Below, piece after piece: positions 8,081-16,227 of a DNA stretch of 64,000 nt (position 1 is its first letter; every line of letters starts with the position of its first letter). Both the position numbers and the translations under genes were made by a program. This stretch comes from Actinoplanes nipponensis (GTDB lineage Bacteria; Actinomycetota; Actinomycetes; Mycobacteriales; Micromonosporaceae). The notes under the pieces are model-generated. The model ran no database searches, had not been told where the DNA came from, and worked only from the letters and a program-made list of their open reading frames with translations. The stretch lies in contig NZ_BOMQ01000017.1 in the NCBI RefSeq assembly GCF_016862275.1, positions 62,001 through 126,000 of the forward strand. The letters run 5' to 3'.

Positions 8081-8626
8081 GTGATCGACGAGGGCACCGC
8101 CGCCGCCGACCTGCTCGCCGCCGCCGGCCGCTTCCCCATCCGGCCCGGGCTGACCGAGGCCGAGTTCGCCGCCGTGGAGCAGGAGTTCGGGTTCTCCTTC
8201 GCCGACGACCACCGCGCCTTCCTGGCCGTCGGCCTGCCGTTCGGCCGGGGCTGGCCGGACTGGCGCGACGGCGACCGCGCCCAGCTCCGCGAGAAGCTGG
8301 CCATGCCGGTCGAGGGCGTGCTGTTCGACGTGGCGGAGAACGGCTTCTGGTACGAGGGCTGGGGCCCGCAACCGGCCGAGACCGCCGACGCCGTGACGGT
8401 GGCCCGGCGGCTGCTCATGACCGTGCCGCGGCTGGTGCCCGTCTACGCGCACCGCTACCTGCCGGCGGGCCGCGGCACGTCCGGGCACCCGGTGCTGTCG
8501 GTGATGCAGACCGACATCATCAGTTACGGCGCCGACCTGCGGTCCTATGTGCGGCACGAGTTCGGCGGCGAGCCGCTGACGCCGGGCCGCCCCACCGTGG
8601 CCTTCTGGCGGGACCTCGCGGGTTAG
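8081..8626 (+). CDS. SMI1/KNR4-like (SUKH) protein, putative
   Basis: 181 residues, GTG start set by the leaderless promoter. The opening RPGLTEAEFAAVEQEFGFSF followed by ADDHRAFLAVGLPFG resembles the first helix pair of SMI1/KNR4 (SUKH) domains, a family often used as immunity proteins against polymorphic toxins but also found in other roles. The rest has several Trp residues (NGFWYEGWGPQP) and a C-terminal PTVAFWRDLAG. No toxin gene is adjacent, so an immunity role is not supported by context. Family membership is judged from the N-terminal pattern only. Confidence 0.7.
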   Translation: MIDEGTAAADLLAAAGRFPIRPGLTEAEFAAVEQEFGFSFADDHRAFLAVGLPFGRGWPDWRDGDRAQLREKLAMPVEGVLFDVAENGFWYEGWGPQPAETADAVTVARRLLMTVPRLVPVYAHRYLPAGRGTSGHPVLSVMQTDIISYGADLRSYVRHEFGGEPLTPGRPTVAFWRDLAG

Positions 8627-8665
8627 CTCGCATGGGCGGCCGGCCGGTCCCCGGGTGAGTACGCG

Positions 8666-9622
8666 TCAGCCGGCGTCGCGCTTGGCGCGGGCCCGGCGCT
8701 TGCCCTCGTGCATCGCCGCCACCCGGGCCACCGGGATGGTGTGCCCCTCCGCGACCAGCCCCGCGTCGAGCGGCTGCGGCGGCGGCATGTGCGCCGCCCA
8801 CGGGTCGCTGCCGTTGAGCAGCTCGGGCGCCGTGTGCACGGTGAAGTCGGCCGGGGTCACGTCGTCGAGCACGTCCCAGCCGACCGGGAACGACACCGGC
8901 AGGCCGGGCCGCGCCCGCGGGCTGTACGCCGCCACCACGCTCGCGCCGCCGGAGCGGGTCGCGTCCAGGAACACCTTGCCCTGCCTGTCCTGCACGATGA
9001 ACGCGGTGGTGGCCAGCTCCGGGTCGAGGCGCTCGGCGCGCGCCGCGACGGCCCGGGTGGCGGCGGCCACGTCCCAGGTGCCGGCGGTGCCGTCGAGGGG
9101 GACGAAGATGTGCACGCCCTTGGCGCCGCTGGTCTTCACCGCGCCGGCCAGGCCGGCCTCGGCCAGCGCCCGCCGCACCAGGTGGGCGGCCCGGACCACC
9201 ACGTCGAAGCCGGCGCCCTCGGGCGGGTCCAGATCCATGATCAGGTGGGTCGGGTGGTCGCGGTCGGTGCTGGTCATCAGCGTGGGGTGGTATTCGACGG
9301 CGCGCTGGTTGGCGAACCAGAGCAGCGTGCGGCGGTCGTTGCAGAGCGCGTACTGGACCTCGCGGTGGGACGCCTCGGCCCACACGGCCGTCCGCGGCAC
9401 CCACTCCGGCGTGTACTTCGGCAGGTTCTTCTGCATGAACTTGTCCTGGCCGCGCAGCACCCGGATCACCGACAGCGGCCGGTCGCGCAGGACCGCGAGC
9501 ATCGGGTCGTGGACCGCGTCCAGGTAGTCGACCAGGTCCCGCTTGGTCGCCTCGGCGCCGGGGAAGAGCTCCTGGTCCAGGTTGGTCAGCGGTACGCCGG
9601 CCCGTTCCTCTTTGTCGGCCAT
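8666..9622 (-). CDS. ligD: Stand-alone LigD-type polymerase domain protein (non-homologous end-joining)
   Basis: 318 residues corresponding to only the archaeo-eukaryotic-primase-like polymerase domain of LigD; no ligase or phosphoesterase domain is present. Signatures are LTNLDQELFPGAEATKRDLV near the N terminus, the metal-binding D130-L-D132 in HLIMDLDPPEG, and TSGAKGVHIFVPL. In NHEJ, such enzymes fill gaps and add nucleotides, preferring ribonucleotides, at breaks held by Ku. Ku and a ligase are not in this window. CAGGAT lies 6 nt before ATG 9622, suggesting leaderless expression. Multiple split LigD genes are normal in actinomycetes. Confidence 0.92.
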   Translation of the reverse strand: MADKEERAGVPLTNLDQELFPGAEATKRDLVDYLDAVHDPMLAVLRDRPLSVIRVLRGQDKFMQKNLPKYTPEWVPRTAVWAEASHREVQYALCNDRRTLLWFANQRAVEYHPTLMTSTDRDHPTHLIMDLDPPEGAGFDVVVRAAHLVRRALAEAGLAGAVKTSGAKGVHIFVPLDGTAGTWDVAAATRAVAARAERLDPELATTAFIVQDRQGKVFLDATRSGGASVVAAYSPRARPGLPVSFPVGWDVLDDVTPADFTVHTAPELLNGSDPWAAHMPPPQPLDAGLVAEGHTIPVARVAAMHEGKRRARAKRDAG

Positions 9623-9626
9623 GGCC

Positions 9627-9980
9627 TCATCCTGCCCGGATCAGGCTCAGCGCGGGCAACACCATCGCCAGCGTGATCACCACGTACACGCCGCCGAGCC
9701 GGAACTGGCCGTGCCGGGTGGCGATGACGGCGCCGACGAACGGCAGCACGATCGCGGCCAGCGCGGCCAGCAGCAGGGTGCCGGGCTGGCGCTGCGGCCC
9801 GGTGACGCCCCAGCCGACCAGCAGCGACACGGAGACCAGCCAGATCAGCGTGACCAGGGTGACCTTGAGGGCCACCTCGGTGCGCAGCGCGGCGGCCCGG
9901 CGGTCGGCGCGGATCTCCTCGGCCGACCTGAGCCCGACGTCGACGCGCGACAGCGGCGCCCGCTCGATCTCCAACGTCAC
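9627..9980 (-). CDS. Small membrane protein
   Basis: 117 residues. A polar, Arg-rich N-terminal 45 residues (EIERAPLSRVDVGLRSAEE) is followed by three predicted membrane helices. Family not recognised. GTG 9980 is chosen over a codon 9 nt upstream because TAGAGT (9988-9993) lies 7 nt before 9980 and would overlap the alternative. It ends 4 bp before the ligD-like start, in the same direction. Confidence 0.7.
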   Translation of the reverse strand: MTLEIERAPLSRVDVGLRSAEEIRADRRAAALRTEVALKVTLVTLIWLVSVSLLVGWGVTGPQRQPGTLLLAALAAIVLPFVGAVIATRHGQFRLGGVYVVITLAMVLPALSLIRAG

Positions 9981-10008
9981 ACGCAGCACTCTAGGCGAGG
10001 TCCGGGGG

Positions 10009-10491
10009 TCACTGCAGCGTGAGGAACCCGAACGTGACGACCCACGCCACCACGGCGAACACCAGGAACCAGAGCGGGATGAGGATTGCCCGGATCATCG
10101 CCCGCCGGGCGGTTCCGTCGGCCGGCCCCGGCCGCAGCTTCGCCACCGCCCACGGTGTCGCGGCGTGGGTCACGGCGGCGGTCAGCGGCGTCGCGACCAC
10201 GAGACTGACCACGGCCAGGAACACGCCGCCGGCGCCGCCGATCAGGGCGGTCACCGTGCCGGCCAGCACGAGCAGGATCAGCGGCGGCGCCGCCAGCAGG
10301 ACGCGGGCGGCGGAGATCGTGAAGTCGGGTCCCTCGGCGTGCAGAAGTCCCGCCGTACAGAGGCCGGACAGCAGGCCGAGCACCGCCCCGGCGGCCGCCC
10401 CGAAGGGAATGCCGAACGGGGTGAGGACCGCGCCCGTCGCGGCCCCGACGAGCAGGCCGGCCAGCGTGGTGAAGTCGAGCAGCCGTTTCAT
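10009..10491 (-). CDS. Integral membrane protein of unknown function
   Basis: 160 residues with four predicted hydrophobic helices and Gly/Ala-rich glycine-zipper-like stretches (AGLLVGAATGAVLTPFGIPF). No family recognised. ATG 10491 is chosen because a promoter (TTGAAC, 18 bp, CATGCT) ends 6 nt before it; an upstream TTG start would lie in that promoter. The promoter -35 sits in an inverted repeat, so expression is probably repressed by an unidentified regulator. The LacI gene directly upstream is read in the same direction. Confidence 0.7.
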   Translation of the reverse strand: MKRLLDFTTLAGLLVGAATGAVLTPFGIPFGAAAGAVLGLLSGLCTAGLLHAEGPDFTISAARVLLAAPPLILLVLAGTVTALIGGAGGVFLAVVSLVVATPLTAAVTHAATPWAVAKLRPGPADGTARRAMIRAILIPLWFLVFAVVAWVVTFGFLTLQ

Positions 10492-10497
10492 GCCGAC

Positions 10498-10527
10498 AGC
10501 ATGACAGCTCGACTTGAACGTGTTCAA
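10498..10527 (-). promoter_or_regulatory. Promoter with operator-like inverted repeat
   Basis: On the minus strand TTGAAC (10522-10527), 18-bp spacer, CATGCT (10498-10503), 6 nt, ATG 10491. The -35 is half of TTGAAC-GT-GTTCAA (10514-10527), an inverted repeat with 6-bp arms, so a repressor could cover it. Confidence 0.55.
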
Positions 10528-10565
10528 CTATGGTGAGCGAGCAGACAGACAGGGTGGTGCGGGGG

Positions 10566-11606
10566 TCAGGCGGGTGGGCGCTCGCCGCTGCCGCGCGCGA
10601 TCACCGAGGTCGAGATGACGATCGACCGGGCCGGGCCGGAGTGGCCGCTGATCCGTTCGTGGGCCAGCCGGGCCGCCTCCCGGCCCATCGCCACCGCGTC
10701 GTGCGCCACCACGGTCGTGCCGATGACCTCGGCCAGGTCGAAGTCGTCGAAGCCGATCAGCGCGGGCGGCTCCGGCCGGTCCTTGAGCACCCGCAGCGCC
10801 CCGGTGGTGAGCCGGTTGTTCGTCGTGAACAGCGCGGTGGGCGGCGGATCCAGGGCCAGCAGCTCGCGGACCGTCTCCTCGGCCCGCCGGACGTCGTGCA
10901 CGTCGGTGCGCAGGTACGGCTCCCACTGCCGGTTGCCGGCCGCCCGCATCGCCGCCTGGAAACCCGCGATGCGCCCGCGCTGCGGCACCGTGCGGGCCAG
11001 GTCGGCGATCAGGGCGATCCGCCGGTGGCCGCCCCGGAGCAGGTGCTCGGCGCCGGCCCGGGCGCCGCCCGCGTTGTCGATGACCACCACGTCGGCGTCG
11101 ATGCCGTCCGGCGGGCGGTCCAGGAAGACGAACGGCACGCCGCGGCTGCCCTCGATGGCCAGGTAGCCGTGCCGGTCGCCGCTGGGCACGATCAGCAGCG
11201 CGCGGACCCGCCGCTCGAGGAACGTGTCGATCAGGGCGCGCTCGAGCTCCGGGTCCTCGTCGTTGTTGGCGGTCACGAGTTGCAGGCCGTGCTGGCGCAG
11301 CTCGCGCTCGATCCCGCTGGCCACGGCCGAGTAGAACGGGTTGGTCAGATCGCCGCTGATCAGGGCGACCAGCGCCGAGGTGGCGCCCCGGCGCAGCTCC
11401 CGGGCGATGCCGTTGAGGCGGTAGCCGAGCTGGTCCGCCGCGTCGCGGACCCGGCGACCGGTGTCCTCGGCGACGTTCGGCTCACTGTTGAGCGCCCGGG
11501 AGGCCGTCTTCAGGCTCACCCCGGCCAGGGCGGCCACCTCGGTGAGGGTCGGCCGGCGGGCGGCCGATTCGTCGACGGCGCCGGCGGCGGACCGGGATGC
11601 GGGCAT
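10566..11606 (-). CDS. LacI-family transcriptional regulator
   Basis: 346 residues. The N-terminal HTH and hinge helix are clear (PTLTEVAALAGVSLKTASRA, then YRLNGIARELRRG). A periplasmic-binding-protein-like effector domain follows (GDLTNPFYSAVASGIERELR; IGFDDFDLAEVIGTTVVAHD). LacI regulators usually sense a sugar and repress nearby catabolic genes, but no sugar gene is adjacent. A half-matching copy of the GH92 palindrome lies upstream near 11646, so the two might be linked. ATG 11606 has GGAG 7 nt upstream; longer in-frame starts only add a disordered stretch. Confidence 0.92.
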   Translation of the reverse strand: MPASRSAAGAVDESAARRPTLTEVAALAGVSLKTASRALNSEPNVAEDTGRRVRDAADQLGYRLNGIARELRRGATSALVALISGDLTNPFYSAVASGIERELRQHGLQLVTANNDEDPELERALIDTFLERRVRALLIVPSGDRHGYLAIEGSRGVPFVFLDRPPDGIDADVVVIDNAGGARAGAEHLLRGGHRRIALIADLARTVPQRGRIAGFQAAMRAAGNRQWEPYLRTDVHDVRRAEETVRELLALDPPPTALFTTNNRLTTGALRVLKDRPEPPALIGFDDFDLAEVIGTTVVAHDAVAMGREAARLAHERISGHSGPARSIVISTSVIARGSGERPPA

Positions 11607-11818
11607 GGTGCTCCGAACTGTCGACGAGGGCGCAGGCAGCAATTATGACATCGACGCACCGGTGGTGCGGACGCCCGGCGCGGTCCGACCGGCCCCGCCC
11701 GGCCGGGCGGAACGGCGGCCCGGATCACCCGTTCGGACCGCTGCGGAGATCGCGGAAGACACTACTGTCTGTAGTCATTGGCCTTGGCGGCCGGATCACG
11801 TATGGGCAGGGAGAGGCC

Positions 11819-12925
11819 GTGTCGGACATCGCCACCACGGGACGGGATCGGTATTTCGATACGCTGCGTGCTGTAGCCATCGTGCGGGTGGTGCTGTTCC
11901 ACGCGTTCCCGTTCGCCGCGCTGGAGCTGATCTTCCCGTCCATGGGGGTCATGTTCGCGCTCGGCGGCTCGCTCATGGTCAAGTCGCTGGACCGGTCCGC
12001 GTCGCGGGCGGTGCGCAACCGGGTGCGCCGGCTGCTGCCCGCGCTGTGGGTGATGGCGCTGATCCTCGTACCGCTGATGATCCAGCGCGGCTGGCCGGAC
12101 CGGCCGTCCTGGCCGCACCTGCTGCTCTGGGTGCTGCCGATCGCCGACCCGCCGGCGAGCGAGTTCGGCTACCCGGCCGCGGGCGTGCTCTGGTACCTGG
12201 TCACCTACCTGTGGCTGGTGTTGCTCTCGCCGGTGCTGCTCGCCCTCTACCGCCGGTGGAACCTGCCGACCGTGCTGCTGCCGCTGTTCGGGCTGATGCT
12301 GCTGACCGCCTACCCGGACACCTTCGGCACCACCGCCGGCTGGGTCGTGCAGAACGTGCTCGCGTTCGGGTCGTGCTGGATCCTCGGCTTCGCCCACCGC
12401 GAGGGTGACCTGGCCCGGCTGCGGCCGTCCCTGGTCCTCGCGCTGGCCGCGGCCTGTGTGGGCGGCGGCCTGGGCTGGGCCTACCTGCACCCGGGCGAGA
12501 ACGGGATGGACCTGACCGGGCGCCCGGTCGCGTACGCCGTCTTCTCCATGGGGTTCGTGCTGGCTTTGCTGCGCTGGGCGCCGCGGATGGGCTGGCTGGC
12601 CCGGGCCCGGCCGCTGGACGGCTTCGTGTCGATGGTGAACAACCGGGCGGTGACGATCTACCTCTGGCACAACGTGGCGATCACCGTCGCGGTGTGGCTC
12701 TTCGACCCGCTGAAGCTGTGGCGGATCCCCACCCAGGCCCTGGAGAACGCCGTCGACTTCACCATCGCGCTGACGGCGCTGGCCGTGGTCGTGCTCGCCC
12801 TCGGCTGGGTCGAGGACGTCGCGGCCCGCCGGCCGCCGCGCCTCTCGCCGTTCGCCCGGCGGCCCCGTCGTCAGCCGGCGCCGGCCCCGGCGCCGGCCCC
12901 AGCGCCCGCGGCCGTCTACCGCTGA
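11819..12925 (+). CDS. Membrane acyltransferase (acyltransferase 3 family)
   Basis: 368 residues, about ten membrane helices. Near the N terminus GRDRYFDTLRAVAIVRVVLFHAFPF contains the conserved Arg and His of the acyltransferase-3 fold, and later LYRRW, WILGFAHREGDL and NNRAVTIYLWHNVAI fit the family. Such proteins move acetyl or other acyl groups across or at the membrane onto sugars, lipids or peptides. The C terminus is a short AP-rich tail (repeated PAPAPAP). GTG 11819 is preceded by GGGAGAGG. Substrate unknown; it is isolated from any glycan cluster. Confidence 0.85.
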   Translation: MSDIATTGRDRYFDTLRAVAIVRVVLFHAFPFAALELIFPSMGVMFALGGSLMVKSLDRSASRAVRNRVRRLLPALWVMALILVPLMIQRGWPDRPSWPHLLLWVLPIADPPASEFGYPAAGVLWYLVTYLWLVLLSPVLLALYRRWNLPTVLLPLFGLMLLTAYPDTFGTTAGWVVQNVLAFGSCWILGFAHREGDLARLRPSLVLALAAACVGGGLGWAYLHPGENGMDLTGRPVAYAVFSMGFVLALLRWAPRMGWLARARPLDGFVSMVNNRAVTIYLWHNVAITVAVWLFDPLKLWRIPTQALENAVDFTIALTALAVVVLALGWVEDVAARRPPRLSPFARRPRRQPAPAPAPAPAPAAVYR

Positions 12926-12929
12926 CCGG

Positions 12930-12944
12930 GGCGCGCTCCGCGCC
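12930..12944. terminator. Hairpin between convergent genes
   Basis: GGCGCG, loop CTC, CGCGCC, just after the acyltransferase stop and before the MFS stop; short but perfect stem, usable in both directions. Confidence 0.45.
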
Positions 12945-12962
12945 GACCGGCGGGGAGCCCGC

Positions 12963-14225
12963 TCACCCCGCTGCGGCCCCGGCCACCGGCAGCTCGCGAC
13001 GGCCCCGGAGCGGGCCCAGCACGAGGATCAGGCCGCTGGCGGCGTACCCGGCGGCCATCAGCATGATCGCGCCGCGCGCGGTCAGCGGGCCCGCCAGCAC
13101 GCCACCCAGCACGGCTCCGACCGGGATCGCGCCGTAGTTGACGAACTGCATGCTGGTCAGCACCCGCCCGAGCAGCCCGGACGGGCAGTACGCCTGCCGG
13201 AAGCTGGCGCTGATCACGTTGCCGGCGATGGCGCCCGCCGCGACGCCGAGCATCCCGGCGACGAAGACCAGCAGGCCGGGGCCGGGCCGGGTGAACGGCA
13301 CGAGCACCGACGCCACCCCGCCGAAGGTCTTGCACGCGACGAGCGCCCGGGCCCCGCCGAGCCGGCGGACCAGGTACGGCGTCAGGGTGGCCGCGCCGAC
13401 GCCGCCCAGGCTCACCGCCGCGAACAGCAGGCCGACCGTGGCGGTGCCGACGCCGACCTCGCGGACCAGGAAGACCACGCTGATCGCGTTGATGCCGGTG
13501 AGCCACAGGTTCGCGGCCGCGCCGTAGAGCGTCTGGTTGAGCAGGTACTTGTCGCGCAGCAGCCAGCGCGCGCCGGTGCCGATGTCGGCGCGGATGCCGG
13601 CCCGCGCGGCCGGCGCCGGCCGCCGCTCGGCCCGCCGGATGCGCCACAGGGCGAAGGCGGAGACCAGGAAGCTGGCCGCGTCGAGCACCAGGCCGGCGAC
13701 GGCGCTGACCGCGGCGATCAGCAGGCCGCCCACCGCCGGGCCGGCCACCTGCGCCGCCGACTCGGTGCCCTGCAACGCGGAGTTCGCCCCGACCAGCTGC
13801 CGGCTGTCGAACATCGCCGGCAGGTACGCCGCCCAGGCGACGCTGAAGAACACCGTCGCCGCGCCCAGCACCAGGGTGACCGTGAGCAGGTGGGCCATCG
13901 TGAGCGCGCCGGCCCAGGCGGCGACCGGCACGCTGAGCACCAGCAGGGCCGAGACCAGGTCGCTGACCAGCATCACCGGCCGGCGGGCGACCCGGTCGAT
14001 CCACGCGCCGGCCGGCAGCCCGATCACCAGCCAGGGCAGCCAGGCGGCGGCGGTGAGCAGGCTGACCGCGAAGGCGCCGGCGTCGAGCACCTGGACGGCG
14101 ATCAGCGGCGTGGTCACGCCGGCCACCGAGCTGCCCAGCCGGCTGACGGTCATGCCCGCCCACAGCCGGCGGAAGTCGGCGTCGCGCAGCACCCCGCGGG
14201 GCTCGGCGACGGTCCCGGCGGTCAC
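12963..14225 (-). CDS. MFS transporter (EntS/MefA-like MFS_3 type)
   Basis: 420 residues, about 12 membrane helices. DADFRRLWAGMTVSRLGSSV at the N terminus, GAWIDRVARRPVMLVSD in the loop 2-3 region and later LREVGV-like loops match the MFS_3/DUF894 group that includes macrolide and siderophore exporters. GTG 14225 overlaps the stop of the upstream ArsR-type gene by 4 bp (GTGA), so the two are translationally coupled and the regulator probably controls the pump. Substrate cannot be assigned. Confidence 0.9.
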   Translation of the reverse strand: MTAGTVAEPRGVLRDADFRRLWAGMTVSRLGSSVAGVTTPLIAVQVLDAGAFAVSLLTAAAWLPWLVIGLPAGAWIDRVARRPVMLVSDLVSALLVLSVPVAAWAGALTMAHLLTVTLVLGAATVFFSVAWAAYLPAMFDSRQLVGANSALQGTESAAQVAGPAVGGLLIAAVSAVAGLVLDAASFLVSAFALWRIRRAERRPAPAARAGIRADIGTGARWLLRDKYLLNQTLYGAAANLWLTGINAISVVFLVREVGVGTATVGLLFAAVSLGGVGAATLTPYLVRRLGGARALVACKTFGGVASVLVPFTRPGPGLLVFVAGMLGVAAGAIAGNVISASFRQAYCPSGLLGRVLTSMQFVNYGAIPVGAVLGGVLAGPLTARGAIMLMAAGYAASGLILVLGPLRGRRELPVAGAAAG

Positions 14226-14773
14226 GGCCGGGCCGGGAAGCCCCGGCCGATCACGAAGACCGGCTCCCGGTCCGGCGCCTCGGGGCGCCCCGCGAAGCGG
14301 TCCATGACGGCCTGGACCTCCGCGCCCAGCTCGGCCAGCTCGGCCGGGCTGAGCAGCAGGAAGCCGTCGGTGGAGAAGGCGGCGTCGGTCCACGGCGCCG
14401 CCCGGGAGGCCGGGCTGCCCAGCCAGGTGGAGACGAGGTCGACCTGCCGCTGGAGCCCGATCGCCATGGCGGCGTCGGCGGCCGCGAGGTCGGCGGCGTC
14501 GGCGGTGAAGTCGGCCAGGCTCCAGCTGATCTGCCGGTCGATCATGCGCCACCAGTGCTCCTTGCGGTTGCGCGCGAGCTCCGGCGCCTGCTCGATGAGC
14601 CCGGCCTCGGCCAGCACCCGCAGGTGGTGACTCACGTTGGCGACCGCCTGGCCGGTCGTACGGGCCAGCACGCTGGGCATGGAGGGTCCGTCCACCCGCA
14701 GGACGTCCATCAGGCGGCGGCGGACGGGGTGCGCGACCGCCTTGAGCACGGCGGCGTCCTTGATCTGAGCCAT
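14222..14773 (-). CDS. ArsR-family (HTH_20) transcriptional regulator
   Basis: 183 residues. The winged helix covers about 5-85 (KAVAHPVRRRLMDVLRVDGP, then GQAVANVSHHLRVLAEAGLI). The C-terminal part has Trp/Asp-rich helices without a clear metal site, as in ArsR proteins linked to small-molecule exporters. ATG 14773 begins MAQIKDAAVLK; longer in-frame starts run into the divergent dioxygenase gene. It overlaps the MFS transporter start by GTGA. Confidence 0.9.
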   Translation of the reverse strand: MAQIKDAAVLKAVAHPVRRRLMDVLRVDGPSMPSVLARTTGQAVANVSHHLRVLAEAGLIEQAPELARNRKEHWWRMIDRQISWSLADFTADAADLAAADAAMAIGLQRQVDLVSTWLGSPASRAAPWTDAAFSTDGFLLLSPAELAELGAEVQAVMDRFAGRPEAPDREPVFVIGRGFPARP

Positions 14774-14872
14774 GACCCCACATGAAGAAGACCGCCACAG
14801 CCGGGACACAGATGACGCACAGTGACGCTTGGTTGGCTGGTGGCCAGACGTTCCCGACGAAAGGCCACGACC

Positions 14873-15826
14873 GTGCAGGAGCAAGGGGATCAGGACAACG
14901 CCGCCTACGTGCGCCGGGTGCACGACAAGGGGCTGCGGTTCGACCTGCGGACCATGTCGCGGCGCCGGCTGCTCGCCGCCTTCGGCGGGGCGGGCGCTCT
15001 CGCGCTGGTCGGCGGCACCGCGGCCTGCGGCGGCACGACCGGCACGGCGACCGGCGACGCGACCGGTACGGCGGCCGCCACCAGCGCCGCGGCCACCGCC
15101 GCCGGGACCGAGGTCGCGTCCGAGACGGCCGGGCCGTACCCGGCGGACGGCTCGAACGGGCCGGACGTGCGCACCGAGTCCGGCATCGTGCGCAAGGACA
15201 TCCGGACCTCGTTCGGCGGCGCGAGCGGGACCGCCGAGGGCGTACCGCTGGAATTCTCGCTGGCCGTGACCGACCTCGACGGCCGGGCCGTCGCCGGGGC
15301 CGCGGTCTACGCCTGGCACTGCGACCGTGACGGCAACTACTCGCTGTACTCCGACGGGGTCACCGACCGGAACTACCTGCGCGGCATCCAGGAGACCGAC
15401 GCGACCGGCGCCGCCACCTTCACCAGCATCTTCCCGGCCTGCTACTCGGGCCGCTGGCCGCACATCCACTTCGAGGTGTACGCGTCGCTGGCCGACGCCA
15501 CCAGCGGCGCCGGCCCGATCGTCAAGACCTCGCAGATCGCCATCCCCGAGGACGTGGCCGAGGTCGTCTACGCCACCGACGGCTACAGCCGCAGCGTGAC
15601 GAACCTCAGCCAGGTCACCCTGGCCACCGACAACGTCTTCGGCGACGACTCGGCCGCCACCGAACTGGCCACCGTCACCGGCAGCGTCGCCGCCGGCTAC
15701 GTGGCCCGGCTCGCGATCGCGATCGACCCGTCCGGCGAGGAGACCGGCGGCGGCGACGCCCCCGCCGGTGGCGGCGGACCGGGCGGCGCCCCACCGTCCG
15801 GGGCGCCGCGCCCGGCGTCCTCCTGA
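14873..15826 (+). CDS. Exported intradiol ring-cleavage dioxygenase-like lipoprotein
   Basis: 317 residues from GTG 14873 (AAAGG about 10 nt upstream); a longer start at 14822 is possible. A twin-arginine signal MSRRRLLAAFGG is followed by a hydrophobic stretch ending GTAACGG, a plausible lipobox Cys, so the protein is probably Tat-exported and lipid-anchored. A Thr/Ala-rich linker precedes the catalytic part: YAWHCDRDGNYSLYS, NYLRGIQETDA and CYSGRWPHIHFEVY supply the two Tyr and two His ligands of the non-haem iron in catechol-type dioxygenases. Such exported forms are widespread in actinomycetes, with uncertain aromatic substrates. The tail is Gly/Pro-rich. Confidence 0.88.
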   Translation: MQEQGDQDNAAYVRRVHDKGLRFDLRTMSRRRLLAAFGGAGALALVGGTAACGGTTGTATGDATGTAAATSAAATAAGTEVASETAGPYPADGSNGPDVRTESGIVRKDIRTSFGGASGTAEGVPLEFSLAVTDLDGRAVAGAAVYAWHCDRDGNYSLYSDGVTDRNYLRGIQETDATGAATFTSIFPACYSGRWPHIHFEVYASLADATSGAGPIVKTSQIAIPEDVAEVVYATDGYSRSVTNLSQVTLATDNVFGDDSAATELATVTGSVAAGYVARLAIAIDPSGEETGGGDAPAGGGGPGGAPPSGAPRPASS

Positions 15827-15834
15827 GCGCGCGC

Positions 15835-15860
15835 CGCCCGGGCCGCATCCGGCCCGGGCG
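15835..15860. terminator. Bidirectional terminator
   Basis: Perfect 11-bp stem CGCCCGGGCCG / CGGCCCGGGCG with loop CATC, between the stops of the dioxygenase (plus) and DUF4242 (minus) genes. Confidence 0.8.
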
Positions 15861-15869
15861 GGAACGCCG

Positions 15870-16118
15870 TCAGACCTCGGCGGTCAGCTCGTAGATCTCC
15901 GTGGTGGGGTGCCCCGTCCGTTCGTGGATCCGCAGCACCGCCTCCTTGCTCGGCCCGCTCGACAGGCAGAAGACCTTGCCCTGCTCCGGGTCCAGCCAGG
16001 CCCGTTCGAAGTGGACCCCCTCCTCGCCCTCGATCTTCAGGTCGGCGGCGTGCGCCGCGTCCAGCTCCTCCGGGGTCACCCCGTGGAACCCGCTGTGCAC
16101 GTCCATGAACTTCGCCAT
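15870..16118 (-). CDS. DUF4242 / SCO4226-type nickel-binding protein
   Basis: 82 residues. MAKFMDVHSGFHGVTPEELD, KVFCLSSGPSKEAVLRIHER and GHPTTEIYEL match the small ferredoxin-like DUF4242 family; the Streptomyces coelicolor member SCO4226 binds nickel as a dimer. The conserved His, Asp and Cys positions are present. Purine-rich GAGGGGACGAGGG precedes the ATG. No nickel enzyme is nearby, so the function remains open. Confidence 0.85.
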   Translation of the reverse strand: MAKFMDVHSGFHGVTPEELDAAHAADLKIEGEEGVHFERAWLDPEQGKVFCLSSGPSKEAVLRIHERTGHPTTEIYELTAEV

Positions 16119-16215
16119 CGCCCTCGTCCCCTCTGGTCGGTTACCGGCCCAGCCTGCGGGGACGCGCGGCGTCGGACATCGGTCATTGCACCTAGGAAGG
16201 CCCGGGGGAGCGGCC

Positions 16216-16221
16216 TAGAGT
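16216..16221 (+). promoter_or_regulatory. -10 box of LAL regulator gene
   Basis: TAGAGT, then cacgcc, then ATG 16228. Confidence 0.5.
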
Positions 16222-16227
16222 CACGCC

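Noticed and set aside
8081..8626. Immunity protein of a toxin system
   Set aside because: Only the family likeness points there; no toxin, secretion or polymorphic-toxin gene is adjacent.
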